DNA of 23,112 nucleotides from a virus (IMGVR_UViG_3300046323_000368:1-23112); one strand, 5' to 3'. Positions 1 through 5,756 are shown, counted from the first letter of the stretch. The notes: generated from the sequence alone by a model not told the origin. Numbers and translations: made by a program.

Positions 1-59
1 GGCAACGGCCAGGCTTTGGTTACCGTAAACGCTTCGAGCTGGCGCGCTGTCAGTCCCAT
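1..59 (-). CDS. partial CDS, start of an unknown gene downstream of the primase-helicase
   Basis: Only the first 19 codons lie in the window (MGLTARQLEAFTVTKAWPL), so no function can be given. The ATG at 59-57 overlaps the last codons of the primase-helicase gene in another frame. A perfect AGGAGG Shine-Dalgarno (complement of 70-75) lies 10 nt upstream of it. That SD and the overlap are the reasons to call a gene here. It would be the next member of the leftward replication operon. Confidence 0.5.
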   Translation of the reverse strand, partial: MGLTARQLEAFTVTKAWPL

Positions 60-2605
60 GCTGGCACGTCCTCCTGTGTGTCACTCACATTGCCCGCTGG
101 CGCAGGCTCAGAGCCTGCTGTAACGGGTTTTTCTGCCTTGTCCAATACCCTGATGTACCCCCACGGCCTGACGCGGCCTTTTGTCCACTTGTATTTGCTA
201 AAGCCCAGCGCCTTCATGGCGTTGCCCACCGCCCGCTGCTGGCTGCCTGCACGGTCGATCTTTGAGATGTCCTGGTTCAACGCCTTACTAAACAATTCTT
301 GCGTGCTGAAGAACTCACGATCACAACAGTCCAGAATTGCCCCGTTTTTAATGTTGCCGTCAAAGCCTTCAGTCTTTTGGGTCGAATTGACGTAGCGCGA
401 CAGAACGTCCTGCCACACATCCACAAACTTCCAGCGCTCCTGCTGTGGCACAAACAGCCGTTTTTCTTCTTCTTTTTCCGGGTAGCGCCGCTCGCCCAGC
501 TTGTAGCAATGCACGGCCTCAGCAAACAACTGGTCGCGCTGGTTAGCCATGACCTGCGGGTCAATATTGCCGCAATGCACCACCCAAGACCGCCGGTCAC
601 CGGTTGCGTCTTTCAAAAAGTCGTCAGTGTTGGTGTCACCCGTCAACACGCAATTGCGCGGGTACTCACTGAAGGTTTGCGCATACGGCGCTCTGAACAC
701 GTCAACCCGCTCAGTCACAAACGATTTAACCGCCGTGCTTTCTGCCCGGCCCATCGCGTCCATCTCGTTAAAGTTGAACAGCAAGCGCCCTTGCAAGACC
801 TGCATCGAGTCTTTATCACCGATGCGAAACGTGCCGCCCGCGTAATACTCGCCCGCCAATATTTTCAGCACCGAGCTTTTGCGCGCCCCCTGGGCACCTT
901 GCAGAACTAGCATGTAGTCCATCTGGCAGCCAGGCTCAAACACCCGCGCCACCATGCTCAGCAAAAAGTAAACGCCGACCTTTTGAACATACTCACAGTC
1001 TTCAGCACCCAGCACGTCCACCATCCAATGTTTCAGGCGCGGCACGTTGTCCCACACCAGCCCATTGAAATAGTCTTGCATCGGGTTATAGGCCAGGTCA
1101 GCCGCCGCCATCTTTACGGCCTGCTGGATGGTCATCGGGTTGCCCACAATCAGGCCATGCGCTTCAGCCAGATAGTTGGCCAGCCGCAAGTCATCCAGCT
1201 CAGTCCACTTGCCTGGCGCACCACCCCAAGGTGCTGACCGGGTTTTGTCCAGCCGGTGGCTAAATTCATTCAGCTTCACCAGCTCAGCCAGCGCGGGGTC
1301 CGCATTAAAGGCAAAGTACACGTTTTCGCGTATGCCCTTGATGTTGTGCTTGTCGTCGCGGTACGGGAACAGCAGCGCCTTTGGCCCTTCCCCATCATCC
1401 CCACCACCGCCATGATTTGAACGCCCTACGTCGATAGACGGGCCATTTTTTTTATTCGGTTTTTGCTCAGCTTCAGGCGCTGCCGTCAGCTGCTCCAGCA
1501 CCATGTCAATGCCCTCGGCACAGTGCAGATCGTTAAAGTCGCTGAATCGATTGCCCCGCTCGGTAAAGCGCGGGCACACCAGCCGCCCGCCATGCTTTTT
1601 AGCCGCCGCCATGCCCTTGGCGCGGCCAGCGTTCTCCAGCTTCAGCATATTGGCCACACCGTCGACGGTGATAGCGCCTTGAATGTAATAAACCTCGTTG
1701 CGGTCTTTGGCCCACTCAGCTTTCAGGTCAACCTTGCGGCCATCGGGCAAGTCCCAATGCATGGCACGCAGGCCGCCAGCAGCGCGGGCAAAGTCTTTCG
1801 GGCTGACCGACACGCCATGCACTTCCAGCCGCTCGCACAACCTGGCCACCAGGTGCTTGTCGTCATCACCCGCAATGATCAATTCATGATCAGCGTACAG
1901 CTTGCGGAAGGCCGTGACCACCGGCATCAGGTTACCCGCGTCAAAGCACACCACCACCGGCCAGCCAGTGGCCATGTGCACGCTGGCAGCCGTGGCATAA
2001 CCCTCAGCAAACGCCAGCGGCTTGCCATCAGTCACGGTACCAATCAGGTGAAAGTGCCCCTCCTTCACGGTGCCCGTGCCAAACACCTTGCCACCGTCCT
2101 CACTGATCCACTGCAGGCCATGCAGCTTGCCCGCCACATCACACAGCGGCACCAGCAGCTTGCCAAAGCTAAAGCGAATGCCATAGTTACCCACCTGCTT
2201 GCGCGCCAGGTATGGACTCACGCCGTTGTCTTGCGCCCGGTCCCACAGTTTTTGGGCTTTGGCACTGGCGCTATCGGCCAGCAGGCGGCGCTCTTCGTCG
2301 GCCTCTTTTTCAATCGCCTTTTTACGGTCAAGCCAAGCAGACTTTTCAGCCGGTGACCATTCAACCTCAGTCGGCTCGACCTTCCAAAAGTTGCTTTGGT
2401 CACCGCAGCCGTACACACCCACGATGTAGGTTTTGTCCGTTTTTGGGCTTTTCCACTCATGCAAGATCGCCCAAGCGTTCTTTTTCTTGGGCTTGCCAGG
2501 CGTGCCCGCCCAGGTGAATTTTTTACCGTCTGCAACCAGATCAGCGGGCGGCTCGATGCCGTGGTCGCGGATCTGGTTTAAGACGTCGTCGATTGAAAGT
2601 GCCAC
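50..2605 (-). CDS. Toprim-VapE type primase-helicase (phage replication protein)
   Basis: An 851-residue replication protein expected to prime and unwind phage DNA. The N-terminal part looks like a TraC/phage primase: a Toprim-type domain at about residues 195-260 carries the acidic EGY motif (E201) and the GDDD motif near residue 247. A Gly/Asp-rich linker at about 395-408 separates it from the C-terminal VapE/superfamily 3-like ATPase. That part has a Walker A at about 570-578 (GAQGARKSS), a Walker B-like FNEMD near 612-616, and the GDRR-type motif typical of this family further on. It follows the CII-like gene by 3 nt, so the two are surely co-transcribed. One protein probably replaces separate primase and helicase genes, as in P4 alpha. 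Domain assignment is from motifs read by eye. The function is well supported; the exact family name is less so. Confidence 0.9.
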   Translation of the reverse strand: MALSIDDVLNQIRDHGIEPPADLVADGKKFTWAGTPGKPKKKNAWAILHEWKSPKTDKTYIVGVYGCGDQSNFWKVEPTEVEWSPAEKSAWLDRKKAIEKEADEERRLLADSASAKAQKLWDRAQDNGVSPYLARKQVGNYGIRFSFGKLLVPLCDVAGKLHGLQWISEDGGKVFGTGTVKEGHFHLIGTVTDGKPLAFAEGYATAASVHMATGWPVVVCFDAGNLMPVVTAFRKLYADHELIIAGDDDKHLVARLCERLEVHGVSVSPKDFARAAGGLRAMHWDLPDGRKVDLKAEWAKDRNEVYYIQGAITVDGVANMLKLENAGRAKGMAAAKKHGGRLVCPRFTERGNRFSDFNDLHCAEGIDMVLEQLTAAPEAEQKPNKKNGPSIDVGRSNHGGGGDDGEGPKALLFPYRDDKHNIKGIRENVYFAFNADPALAELVKLNEFSHRLDKTRSAPWGGAPGKWTELDDLRLANYLAEAHGLIVGNPMTIQQAVKMAAADLAYNPMQDYFNGLVWDNVPRLKHWMVDVLGAEDCEYVQKVGVYFLLSMVARVFEPGCQMDYMLVLQGAQGARKSSVLKILAGEYYAGGTFRIGDKDSMQVLQGRLLFNFNEMDAMGRAESTAVKSFVTERVDVFRAPYAQTFSEYPRNCVLTGDTNTDDFLKDATGDRRSWVVHCGNIDPQVMANQRDQLFAEAVHCYKLGERRYPEKEEEKRLFVPQQERWKFVDVWQDVLSRYVNSTQKTEGFDGNIKNGAILDCCDREFFSTQELFSKALNQDISKIDRAGSQQRAVGNAMKALGFSKYKWTKGRVRPWGYIRVLDKAEKPVTAGSEPAPAGNVSDTQEDVPAWD

Positions 2606-2608
2606 AGC

Positions 2609-2980
2609 TTACGCGCCCTGCCCTTGCAGCACCCGGCGCAGCGCTGCGTTTTCTTCACGCAGCCGGTCGTTGATCTTCTCGGTCTCGCTTTTCAGCTTAT
2701 GCAGGCTATGCAGGTCATAACCCCGCTGGTGCAGCATCCACATCAGCGGCGCATCGTTACCGCACACATCCATCAGTTTGCTGAACTTAGGCCACACAAT
2801 GCCCTCAGTGCCGCCCATCCACCGGCTGAACTGCGACTTGTCAGCACCGATCTGTTGCTGCAGCTCCTTGTCAAGCCCAAAGCCAGCCAGCTCAGCGCAC
2901 AAATGCAGCGCCTCCCCCAGCGTCTTTTTGCGGGCCACCTCTTCAGGGCGTATGTCAACAGGTAGGGCAACTTGGTTCAT
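2609..2980 (-). CDS. CII-like / Cro-like HTH regulatory protein
   Basis: A 123-residue protein whose middle (ADKSQFSRWMGG) reads as the recognition helix region of a CII/Cro-type helix-turn-helix. It is followed by a C-terminal heptad-like coiled coil (about the last 30 residues, rich in Lys, Glu and Leu) that would let it oligomerise. The reading frame is open back to a TTG at 2992. The ATG at 2980 is preferred because GCGAGG sits about 6 nt upstream. It is the gene directly before the primase-helicase (3-nt gap). In related phages such proteins either activate a lysogeny promoter or act with the replication genes; which applies here is not visible. Confidence 0.7.
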   Translation of the reverse strand: MNQVALPVDIRPEEVARKKTLGEALHLCAELAGFGLDKELQQQIGADKSQFSRWMGGTEGIVWPKFSKLMDVCGNDAPLMWMLHQRGYDLHSLHKLKSETEKINDRLREENAALRRVLQGQGA

Positions 2981-3041
2981 GAATCCTCGCAATATTGTTG
3001 AGAGCCGTTGAGTGGCTCAAATCGACCAAAAAAAAGAAACT

Positions 3042-3236
3042 CTAGGCATGCAAAAAATAAAAGCCCACACCGCCCCCGCGCACCAAACGCAAGCCGCGTC
3101 CCCGCGACTTTTTAGTGAAGAGGTTTTTGGAATCGGCACCCAGGTAGACCTGGCAGCGTGGGGAAAGAAGGCGAGCAGCCCGCTTTGCTATGCTGAAAGC
3201 CTCTACACAACCAGCTTTCACAAAGGGGCTACTCAT
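3042..3236 (-). CDS. small ORF of doubtful status, opposite the zinc-ribbon gene leader
   Basis: A 64-codon ORF starting MSSPFVKAGCVEAF. Its ATG is complementary to the ATG of the rightward zinc-ribbon gene, so the two start codons overlap on opposite strands. Its first 23 codons lie over the long hairpin at 3173-3234 and match, at both DNA and protein level, the start of the leftward ORF at 3773 (GCVEA motif). No Shine-Dalgarno is visible. The likeness may therefore reflect a conserved DNA/RNA hairpin rather than a protein. The C-terminal half is basic and glycine-rich (RLVRGGG) and was not recognised. Confidence 0.25.
   Translation of the reverse strand: MSSPFVKAGCVEAFSIAKRAARLLSPRCQVYLGADSKNLFTKKSRGRGLRLVRGGGVGFYFLHA
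3173..3234. other. long hairpin element, copy 1
   Basis: Outer arms 3173-3187 and 3221-3234 pair with one mismatch and one bulge. An inner perfect 7-bp stem (3194-3200 with 3214-3220) encloses a 13-nt apical loop containing ACACAACC. On the + strand the right arm contains AAGGGG, the ribosome binding site of the zinc-ribbon gene, so that site could be masked. On the leftward transcript the loop reads GGTTGTGTAGAGG. It is related to the element at 3708-3768. Confidence 0.6.
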
Positions 3237-3540
3237 GATCAACTTCAAAATCAACCCCGACGCAACCTTGCCCATTGCCTGCCCGCAATGCAGCGAGAAG
3301 GAGGACCAGCTTGTCAGTCGGTTGCGCGGCAACCCGGATTTGGTTTGCGGGAGTTGTGGATTGACCTTCAACGTCAACGCCGACCAGATCGACGCTGTGC
3401 TCAAAATGTTCAAAGGCTTGAATCGCTAGCCACTTTAACCAGGCCGGAGACTGGTCTAGCAGAGCGCTCAACTCTTGGGCTAAAGCTCGAAGCTCTGTTG
3501 AATCGCACTGAATGTCTAAAGTTATGGGTCCGGTGGGCAT
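3229..3540 (-). CDS. small leftward ORF coupled to the duplicated Cro-tail ORF
   Basis: A 103-codon ORF beginning MPTGPITLDIQCDSTEL. Its ATG at 3540-3538 overlaps the stop of the upstream ORF as TGATG, a typical coupling arrangement. The first 37 residues or so (helical, with ALAQELSALLDQ) look like a genuine protein start. From about 3429 leftward the frame runs antisense through the zinc-ribbon gene, and that part may be an accidental continuation. It may be an old gene whose 3' part was replaced when the zinc-ribbon cassette arrived. The product was not recognised. Confidence 0.4.
   Translation of the reverse strand: MPTGPITLDIQCDSTELRALAQELSALLDQSPAWLKWLAIQAFEHFEHSVDLVGVDVEGQSTTPANQIRVAAQPTDKLVLLLAALRAGNGQGCVGVDFEVDHE
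3235..3429 (+). CDS. small zinc-ribbon protein
   Basis: A 64-residue protein with two Cys pairs, CPQC at residues 16-19 and CGSC at 38-41, the spacing of a single treble-clef or zinc-ribbon fold. No other domain is visible. The start at 3235 is chosen over an in-frame ATG at 3190 because AAAGGGG lies about 7 nt upstream and the 3190 extension is leader sequence. It runs against the surrounding leftward operon, and its leader is the hairpin element at 3173-3234. An extended -10-like TGCTATGCT lies at 3186-3194 without a good -35. It probably binds nucleic acid or a protein partner; its expression may be confined to lysogens, when the leftward promoter is silent. Confidence 0.75.
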   Translation: MINFKINPDATLPIACPQCSEKEDQLVSRLRGNPDLVCGSCGLTFNVNADQIDAVLKMFKGLNR

Positions 3541-3773
3541 CAAACACCCCCAGCCAAAGCCGCAGCCAGCGGCGCACGGCGCTCGTGGTCGGGGTGCGGC
3601 GGGTTATTGGTTTGACGGCGGTCGGGGCCGGAGCGGGCGGCGGCTGCAGGCGCTACGGTTTCAGTAGCCGCCCTTGCGGCGGCAAGCTCATAACCGGCCA
3701 CAAAGATGCTCGCCACCTCGCGGGGCAAAATAGAAGCTTCAACACAACCATCCCCGCGAGGGGCGAGCAACAC
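3540..3773 (-). CDS. small ORF carrying a copy of the Cro-like protein's C-terminal tail
   Basis: A 77-codon ORF from a GTG at 3773 to the TGA at 3542-3540. Its last 28 residues are identical to the last 28 of the Cro-like protein encoded at 4194-4574, although the DNA differs at five positions there. All five are third-codon-position changes. That pattern argues the tail is or was translated on this strand in both places. The first third (GDGCVEASI) resembles the start of the ORF at 3236 and overlies a hairpin. No clear Shine-Dalgarno is seen at the GTG, so the start is uncertain. The ORF may be a remnant whose N-terminal part was lost when the rightward gene at 3775 was inserted. Function unknown. 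Confidence 0.4.
   Translation of the reverse strand: MLLAPRGDGCVEASILPREVASIFVAGYELAAARAATETVAPAAAARSGPDRRQTNNPPHPDHERRAPLAAALAGGV
3541..3664. repeat. 124-bp direct repeat, copy A
   Basis: It aligns without gaps to 4195-4318, with 109 of 124 positions identical by hand count (about 88%). The first 30 bases are identical, differences cluster near positions 91-108 of the repeat, and the last 14 bases are identical again. It encodes the shared C-terminal tail on the minus strand. Confidence 0.85.
3708..3768. other. long hairpin element, copy 2
   Basis: Arms 3708-3725 and 3752-3768 are almost perfectly complementary over 17 bp, with one unpaired base, around a 26-nt loop containing ACACAACC (GGTTGTGT on the other strand). 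The right arm carries GAGGGGCGAG, the ribosome binding site of the rightward gene at 3775. On the leftward transcript a second small GC-rich hairpin follows at about 3668-3684. This is the same design as at 3173-3234. Confidence 0.7.
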
Positions 3774-3774
3774 T

Positions 3775-4023
3775 ATGGAAATCGAACTAAAAGCACACAA
3801 AATCGACGGCATCAACACGGGTCCATCAGTGATCGTGCATGTGCGAGTTTTGGTGTACCCGGTGCAAGGTTTAGAGGACTTCGAGCCGTTCAAATGGGAG
3901 CTGGAAATTCCTCTGCACAAGGACTGGCGAAATCGCTCTGTGAGCGAAGTCCGGGCCCAAGGGCTGGAGTTAGCGGCAAAAGTAGTCAACATGAACAGCC
4001 TCTCTACCTTATTCGGCGAATAG
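3775..4023 (+). CDS. unknown 82-residue protein, antisense to the leftward operon
   Basis: The protein starts MEIELKAHKIDG. It has a predicted beta-rich first half (alternating Val/Ile around residues 18-30) and an amphipathic helix near the end. No family was recognised. The start at 3775 is chosen because GAGGGGCGAG lies about 8-17 nt upstream, whereas the longer frame from 3706 would translate the hairpin. Its 3' end overlaps the convergent leftward ORF (stop at 4004) by 20 bp. The leader resembles that of the zinc-ribbon gene at 3235, so the two rightward genes probably share a mode of control and may have arrived by the same route. Confidence 0.65.
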   Translation: MEIELKAHKIDGINTGPSVIVHVRVLVYPVQGLEDFEPFKWELEIPLHKDWRNRSVSEVRAQGLELAAKVVNMNSLSTLFGE

Positions 4024-4192
4024 CAAAATTTTTGGCAACAGCGCGGCTCAATTCGCTATTCGGGTCGCTGAGAGCTTCTGCCAGCGATTGCTCTTCTAGG
4101 CCGCGAGGTAACAGCCCTACGCGAGACGAAATAGCGTCTGCGACTGCCCGCTCAATCACAGGCATCAACCATCGAAGGATCAACTTACGCAT
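4004..4192 (-). CDS. small basic/hydrophobic protein coupled to the Cro-like gene
   Basis: A 62-residue protein beginning MRKLILRWLMPVIERAVADA. The N-terminus is a short basic, amphipathic or hydrophobic helix. The rest is helical and acidic (EALSDPNSELSRAVAKNF). The ATG at 4192 comes one base after the stop of the Cro-like gene (TGAGATG), so translation is probably coupled. A 48-nt longer frame inside the cro tail is less likely. The product was not recognised. Its position straight after cro in the leftward operon recalls small early host-modifying proteins, but that is inference only. Confidence 0.6.
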   Translation of the reverse strand: MRKLILRWLMPVIERAVADAISSRVGLLPRGLEEQSLAEALSDPNSELSRAVAKNFAIRRIR

Positions 4193-4193
4193 C

Positions 4194-4574
4194 TCAAACA
4201 CCCCCAGCCAAAGCCGCAGCCAGCGGCGCGCGGCGCTCATGGTCTGGGTGCGGCGGGTTGTTGGTTTGGCGGCGGTCGGGGCTGGTGTGTGTGGCGTTTT
4301 GGGGCGCTACGGTTTCAGGAGCTGCTTGCGCTTGTGTTTGTTGGGATTCGGCCAGTTCAGGCCAGTAAAAAGCGTATTTGTCCGGCCAGCGTTCTTTACG
4401 TGTGAATCGCCCTTGCGACTTGATCTCAATTTGTCCCGCCAATTCGCGCAGTCTGTATTCAGGGATGCCCTTGCCCTCCATCAGCCACTCGTACACCGAC
4501 GGCGGCTTGATGTCCAGCATTCGAGCAACACATGGCACACCACCCAAGACATTGATGATTTCAAAATCGTTCAT
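4194..4574 (-). CDS. Cro-like repressor (YdaS/Cro-type HTH) with a duplicated tail
   Basis: The first gene of the leftward operon, 126 residues. Residues about 8-45 form a Cro/YdaS-type helix-turn-helix (GGVPCVARMLDI, then SVYEWL and GIPEYRLREL). The usual Cro length is 60-80 residues. Here a low-complexity Gln/Ala/Pro linker (about 75-97) leads to a 28-residue Arg/Pro/Ala tail that also ends the ORF at 3540. No ribosome binding site precedes the ATG. A promoter (-35 at 4609-4604, -10 TATACT at 4586-4581) would start transcription exactly on its A, so the mRNA is predicted to be leaderless. It probably binds the operators at 4586-4645, with CI opposing it. Confidence 0.8.
   Translation of the reverse strand: MNDFEIINVLGGVPCVARMLDIKPPSVYEWLMEGKGIPEYRLRELAGQIEIKSQGRFTRKERWPDKYAFYWPELAESQQTQAQAAPETVAPQNATHTSPDRRQTNNPPHPDHERRAPLAAALAGGV
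4195..4318. repeat. 124-bp direct repeat, copy B
   Basis: The partner of 3541-3664, encoding the C-terminal tail of the Cro-like protein on the minus strand. The two copies share the stop codon, and each is followed at once by a coupled start codon (TGATG in copy A, TGAGATG here). Confidence 0.85.
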
Positions 4575-4580
4575 CAGTGC

Positions 4581-4609
4581 AGTATAGGCATACCTTATTT
4601 AAAAGTCCA
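4581..4609 (-). promoter_or_regulatory. leftward early promoter (PL-like)
   Basis: Read on the minus strand: -35 TGGACT (4609-4604), a 17-nt spacer, -10 TATACT (4586-4581), and predicted +1 at 4574, the A of the cro ATG. Operator O1 fills the spacer and touches the first base of the -10. O2 starts one base upstream of the -35. The rightward promoter at 5810-5838 has exactly the same arrangement, which supports the call. Confidence 0.7.
4586..4595. promoter_or_regulatory. operator O1 (AGGCATACCT)
   Basis: A palindromic site of the form AGGYNNRCCT within a wider near-palindrome (4583-4598, TATAGGCA/TACCTTAT). Its centre is 25.0 bp from O2. Confidence 0.75.
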
Positions 4610-4610
4610 T

Positions 4611-4620
4611 AGGCAAACCT
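4611..4620. promoter_or_regulatory. operator O2 (AGGCAAACCT)
   Basis: The middle one of three evenly spaced sites, one base upstream of the leftward -35. Its centre is 25 bp from both O1 and O3. Confidence 0.75.
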
Positions 4621-4635
4621 CATATTTTTTAAACT

Positions 4636-4645
4636 AGGCTAGCCT
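4636..4645. promoter_or_regulatory. operator O3 (AGGCTAGCCT)
   Basis: A perfect 10-bp palindrome ending one base before the start codon of the repressor gene at 4647. Binding here should block the repressor's own transcription or translation start, giving negative autoregulation. A weak -10 (TAAACT, 4630-4635) with no good -35 precedes it, so the repressor mRNA may also be leaderless, like lambda cI from PRM. Confidence 0.75.
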
Positions 4646-4646
4646 T

Positions 4647-5063
4647 ATGCAAACAACACTCGCTGATCGTTTGAAGTACGCCATGGCAGGCCCGCCCAAA
4701 ATAACCGGGCTGGCATTGGCCAAAGCATGCGGCGTGTCCCAGCCATCTGTAAGCGACTGGCTAAATGGCACCACAAAAAGCATGGATGGCGTTAACCTGA
4801 TCGCCGCAGCCGAGTTTTTACGCGTCAACCCCAAATGGCTGGCTACAGGGCTCGGCTTAAAAATTGATCCGCCGTCCGGTCAAAGTGGAATTGCTAGAGA
4901 ACCTGTAGAGCCCTATTGCTTCGACAAGTGGACATCCGAAGCAATTCGACTTTTTAAGAGCCTGCAACAACACCAGCGCGAAGGCGCACTCGCTGCTTTA
5001 AAAACGCATATAAGCCATCTGGATACACCCGAAAACGGCCAAACTCTACGCATGGCCGGATAA
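4647..5063 (+). CDS. CI-like prophage repressor without a LexA/S24 peptidase domain
   Basis: A 138-residue repressor. Residues about 5-45 form an XRE-type HTH (LADRLKYAMA, LALAKACGVSQPSVSDWLNG). Next comes the NPKWLATGLG segment (61-70) that normally precedes the peptidase domain of CI/LexA-like repressors. Instead of the S24 serine-lysine protease (about 100 residues), only a 65-residue helical tail follows (FDKWTSEAIRLFKSL). RecA-stimulated self-cleavage is therefore not expected, and induction probably needs Cro, an antirepressor or another signal. It is divergent from cro across three operators. No Shine-Dalgarno is visible before the ATG. Confidence 0.85.
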   Translation: MQTTLADRLKYAMAGPPKITGLALAKACGVSQPSVSDWLNGTTKSMDGVNLIAAAEFLRVNPKWLATGLGLKIDPPSGQSGIAREPVEPYCFDKWTSEAIRLFKSLQQHQREGALAALKTHISHLDTPENGQTLRMAG

Positions 5064-5147
5064 ACAGAGGGAAAGGCCCAGGCAACAAAAACAAGATCAT
5101 CCGGGCCAACAAGAGTTAAAGTTCGAAAGCCAGAGCCGTCCGCTCAT

Positions 5148-5177
5148 TTGACATCGTTAAATCTGGAAAGCTATAAA
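5148..5177 (+). promoter_or_regulatory. strong constitutive promoter of the SLATT-like gene
   Basis: Consensus -35 TTGACA (5148-5153), an 18-nt spacer and -10 TATAAA (5172-5177), with predicted +1 near 5184. This leaves a leader of about 83 nt before the ATG at 5267. No AGGYNNRCCT operator is nearby, so it should stay active in a lysogen. Confidence 0.65.
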
Positions 5178-5288
5178 ATGCCTGATGACTACAGGGCGCA
5201 TGTACCCCCACGGCCGTTGCCGCCCCCAGCACCACCACCTTTGCGAAACGATCAAAAGGCCAGCAAATGTCAAACGAACGCGGCATAA
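5178..5288 (+). CDS. possible 36-residue proline-rich peptide overlapping the SLATT-like gene
   Basis: The frame runs MPDDYRAHVPPRPLPPPAPP and then on to a TAA inside the next gene (22-bp overlap, different frame). GGAAAG lies 7-8 nt upstream of the ATG. Runs of Pro-Pro-Pro would slow ribosomes unless EF-P helps. However, the promoter at 5148-5177 would start transcription after this ATG, so it could only be made from read-through of the repressor transcript. It may be an upstream regulatory ORF or chance. Confidence 0.3.
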   Translation: MPDDYRAHVPPRPLPPPAPPPLRNDQKASKCQTNAA

Positions 5289-5734
5289 CACTGAATGAAA
5301 TTCGATACGCTGAAAGGCTTTGCCAGCGCACAGCCAGGCTGTATCGACACGTCCAGAGCTTTGGCACTTGGCTTACCGTAGTCGGCGGTAGCGGCACGCT
5401 TGCCGCGCTTGCAAACAATGTACCCAATTGGGTGCCGATTACCGGTGCAATCGTGTTCGCCGCTGCCGGAGCTGCGCTTATCGCCATGCGGCCAGCAGAC
5501 AAAGCAGCCATGAATGAAGCCGATGCCAAACGGTACGCAGCACTCCGCACTCGGGGCCTTGGGCTTGACGACAAGGCCCTTCGCGCGGCGCTTGAGGAAG
5601 CCAGGCAATCAGATGTTGCCGAAGTTGAAGCCCTGCGTGACGTGGCCTGGAACGACGTAGTACAAGAAGTGGGCTATGCAGACAAAAGGGTGTTGCTTTC
5701 AATACCGCAGCGTTTACTTTCTGCCATCGCGTAA
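5267..5734 (+). CDS. SLATT-like two-helix membrane protein (candidate superinfection-exclusion or defence moron)
   Basis: A 155-residue protein with the layout of SLATT-type membrane effectors: an N-terminal charged helix (AERLCQRTARLYRHV), two adjacent membrane segments (about residues 31-49 and 54-74) with a very short turn, and a C-terminal cytosolic helical part rich in Ala, Glu and Arg that ends in an aromatic-poor tail. SLATT proteins are predicted pore-forming effectors in nucleotide-signalling defence systems. Here no sensor or cyclase gene is adjacent. It has its own promoter (5148-5177), an AAAGG binding site and its own terminator (5757-5779), and lies just after the repressor, the place of rexAB in lambda. 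The membrane topology is clear; the SLATT assignment is by resemblance and moderate. Alternatives are an unrelated inner-membrane exclusion protein or a holin-like toxin. Confidence 0.6.
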   Translation: MSNERGITLNEIRYAERLCQRTARLYRHVQSFGTWLTVVGGSGTLAALANNVPNWVPITGAIVFAAAGAALIAMRPADKAAMNEADAKRYAALRTRGLGLDDKALRAALEEARQSDVAEVEALRDVAWNDVVQEVGYADKRVLLSIPQRLLSAIA

Positions 5735-5756
5735 GCCAGTCCAACACCCCTAGCAG

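Noticed and set aside
1463-2356. 297-codon rightward ORF inside the primase-helicase gene
   Set aside because: Antisense shadow of a clear protein with Toprim and ATPase motifs. It is rich in His, Arg and Gln, has no recognisable motif and no binding site.
3142-3151. AGGTAGACCT, a sixth match to the operator pattern
   Set aside because: One or two such matches are expected by chance in 23 kb. Its flanks (CC/GG) differ from the A/T flanks of the five real candidates, and no 25-bp partner exists. It more likely belongs to a small GC hairpin on the leftward transcript.
3012-4637. 541-codon rightward ORF spanning the small-gene region
   Set aside because: It runs antisense or out of frame through several better supported genes, the Cro-like gene included, has no ribosome binding site, and its composition (Arg/Ser/Cys-rich) is that of a shadow frame in GC-rich DNA.
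5064-5110. GGCCC...GGGCC inverted repeat after the repressor gene
   Set aside because: Five-base stem with a loop of over 20 nt and no T-run; not a credible terminator.
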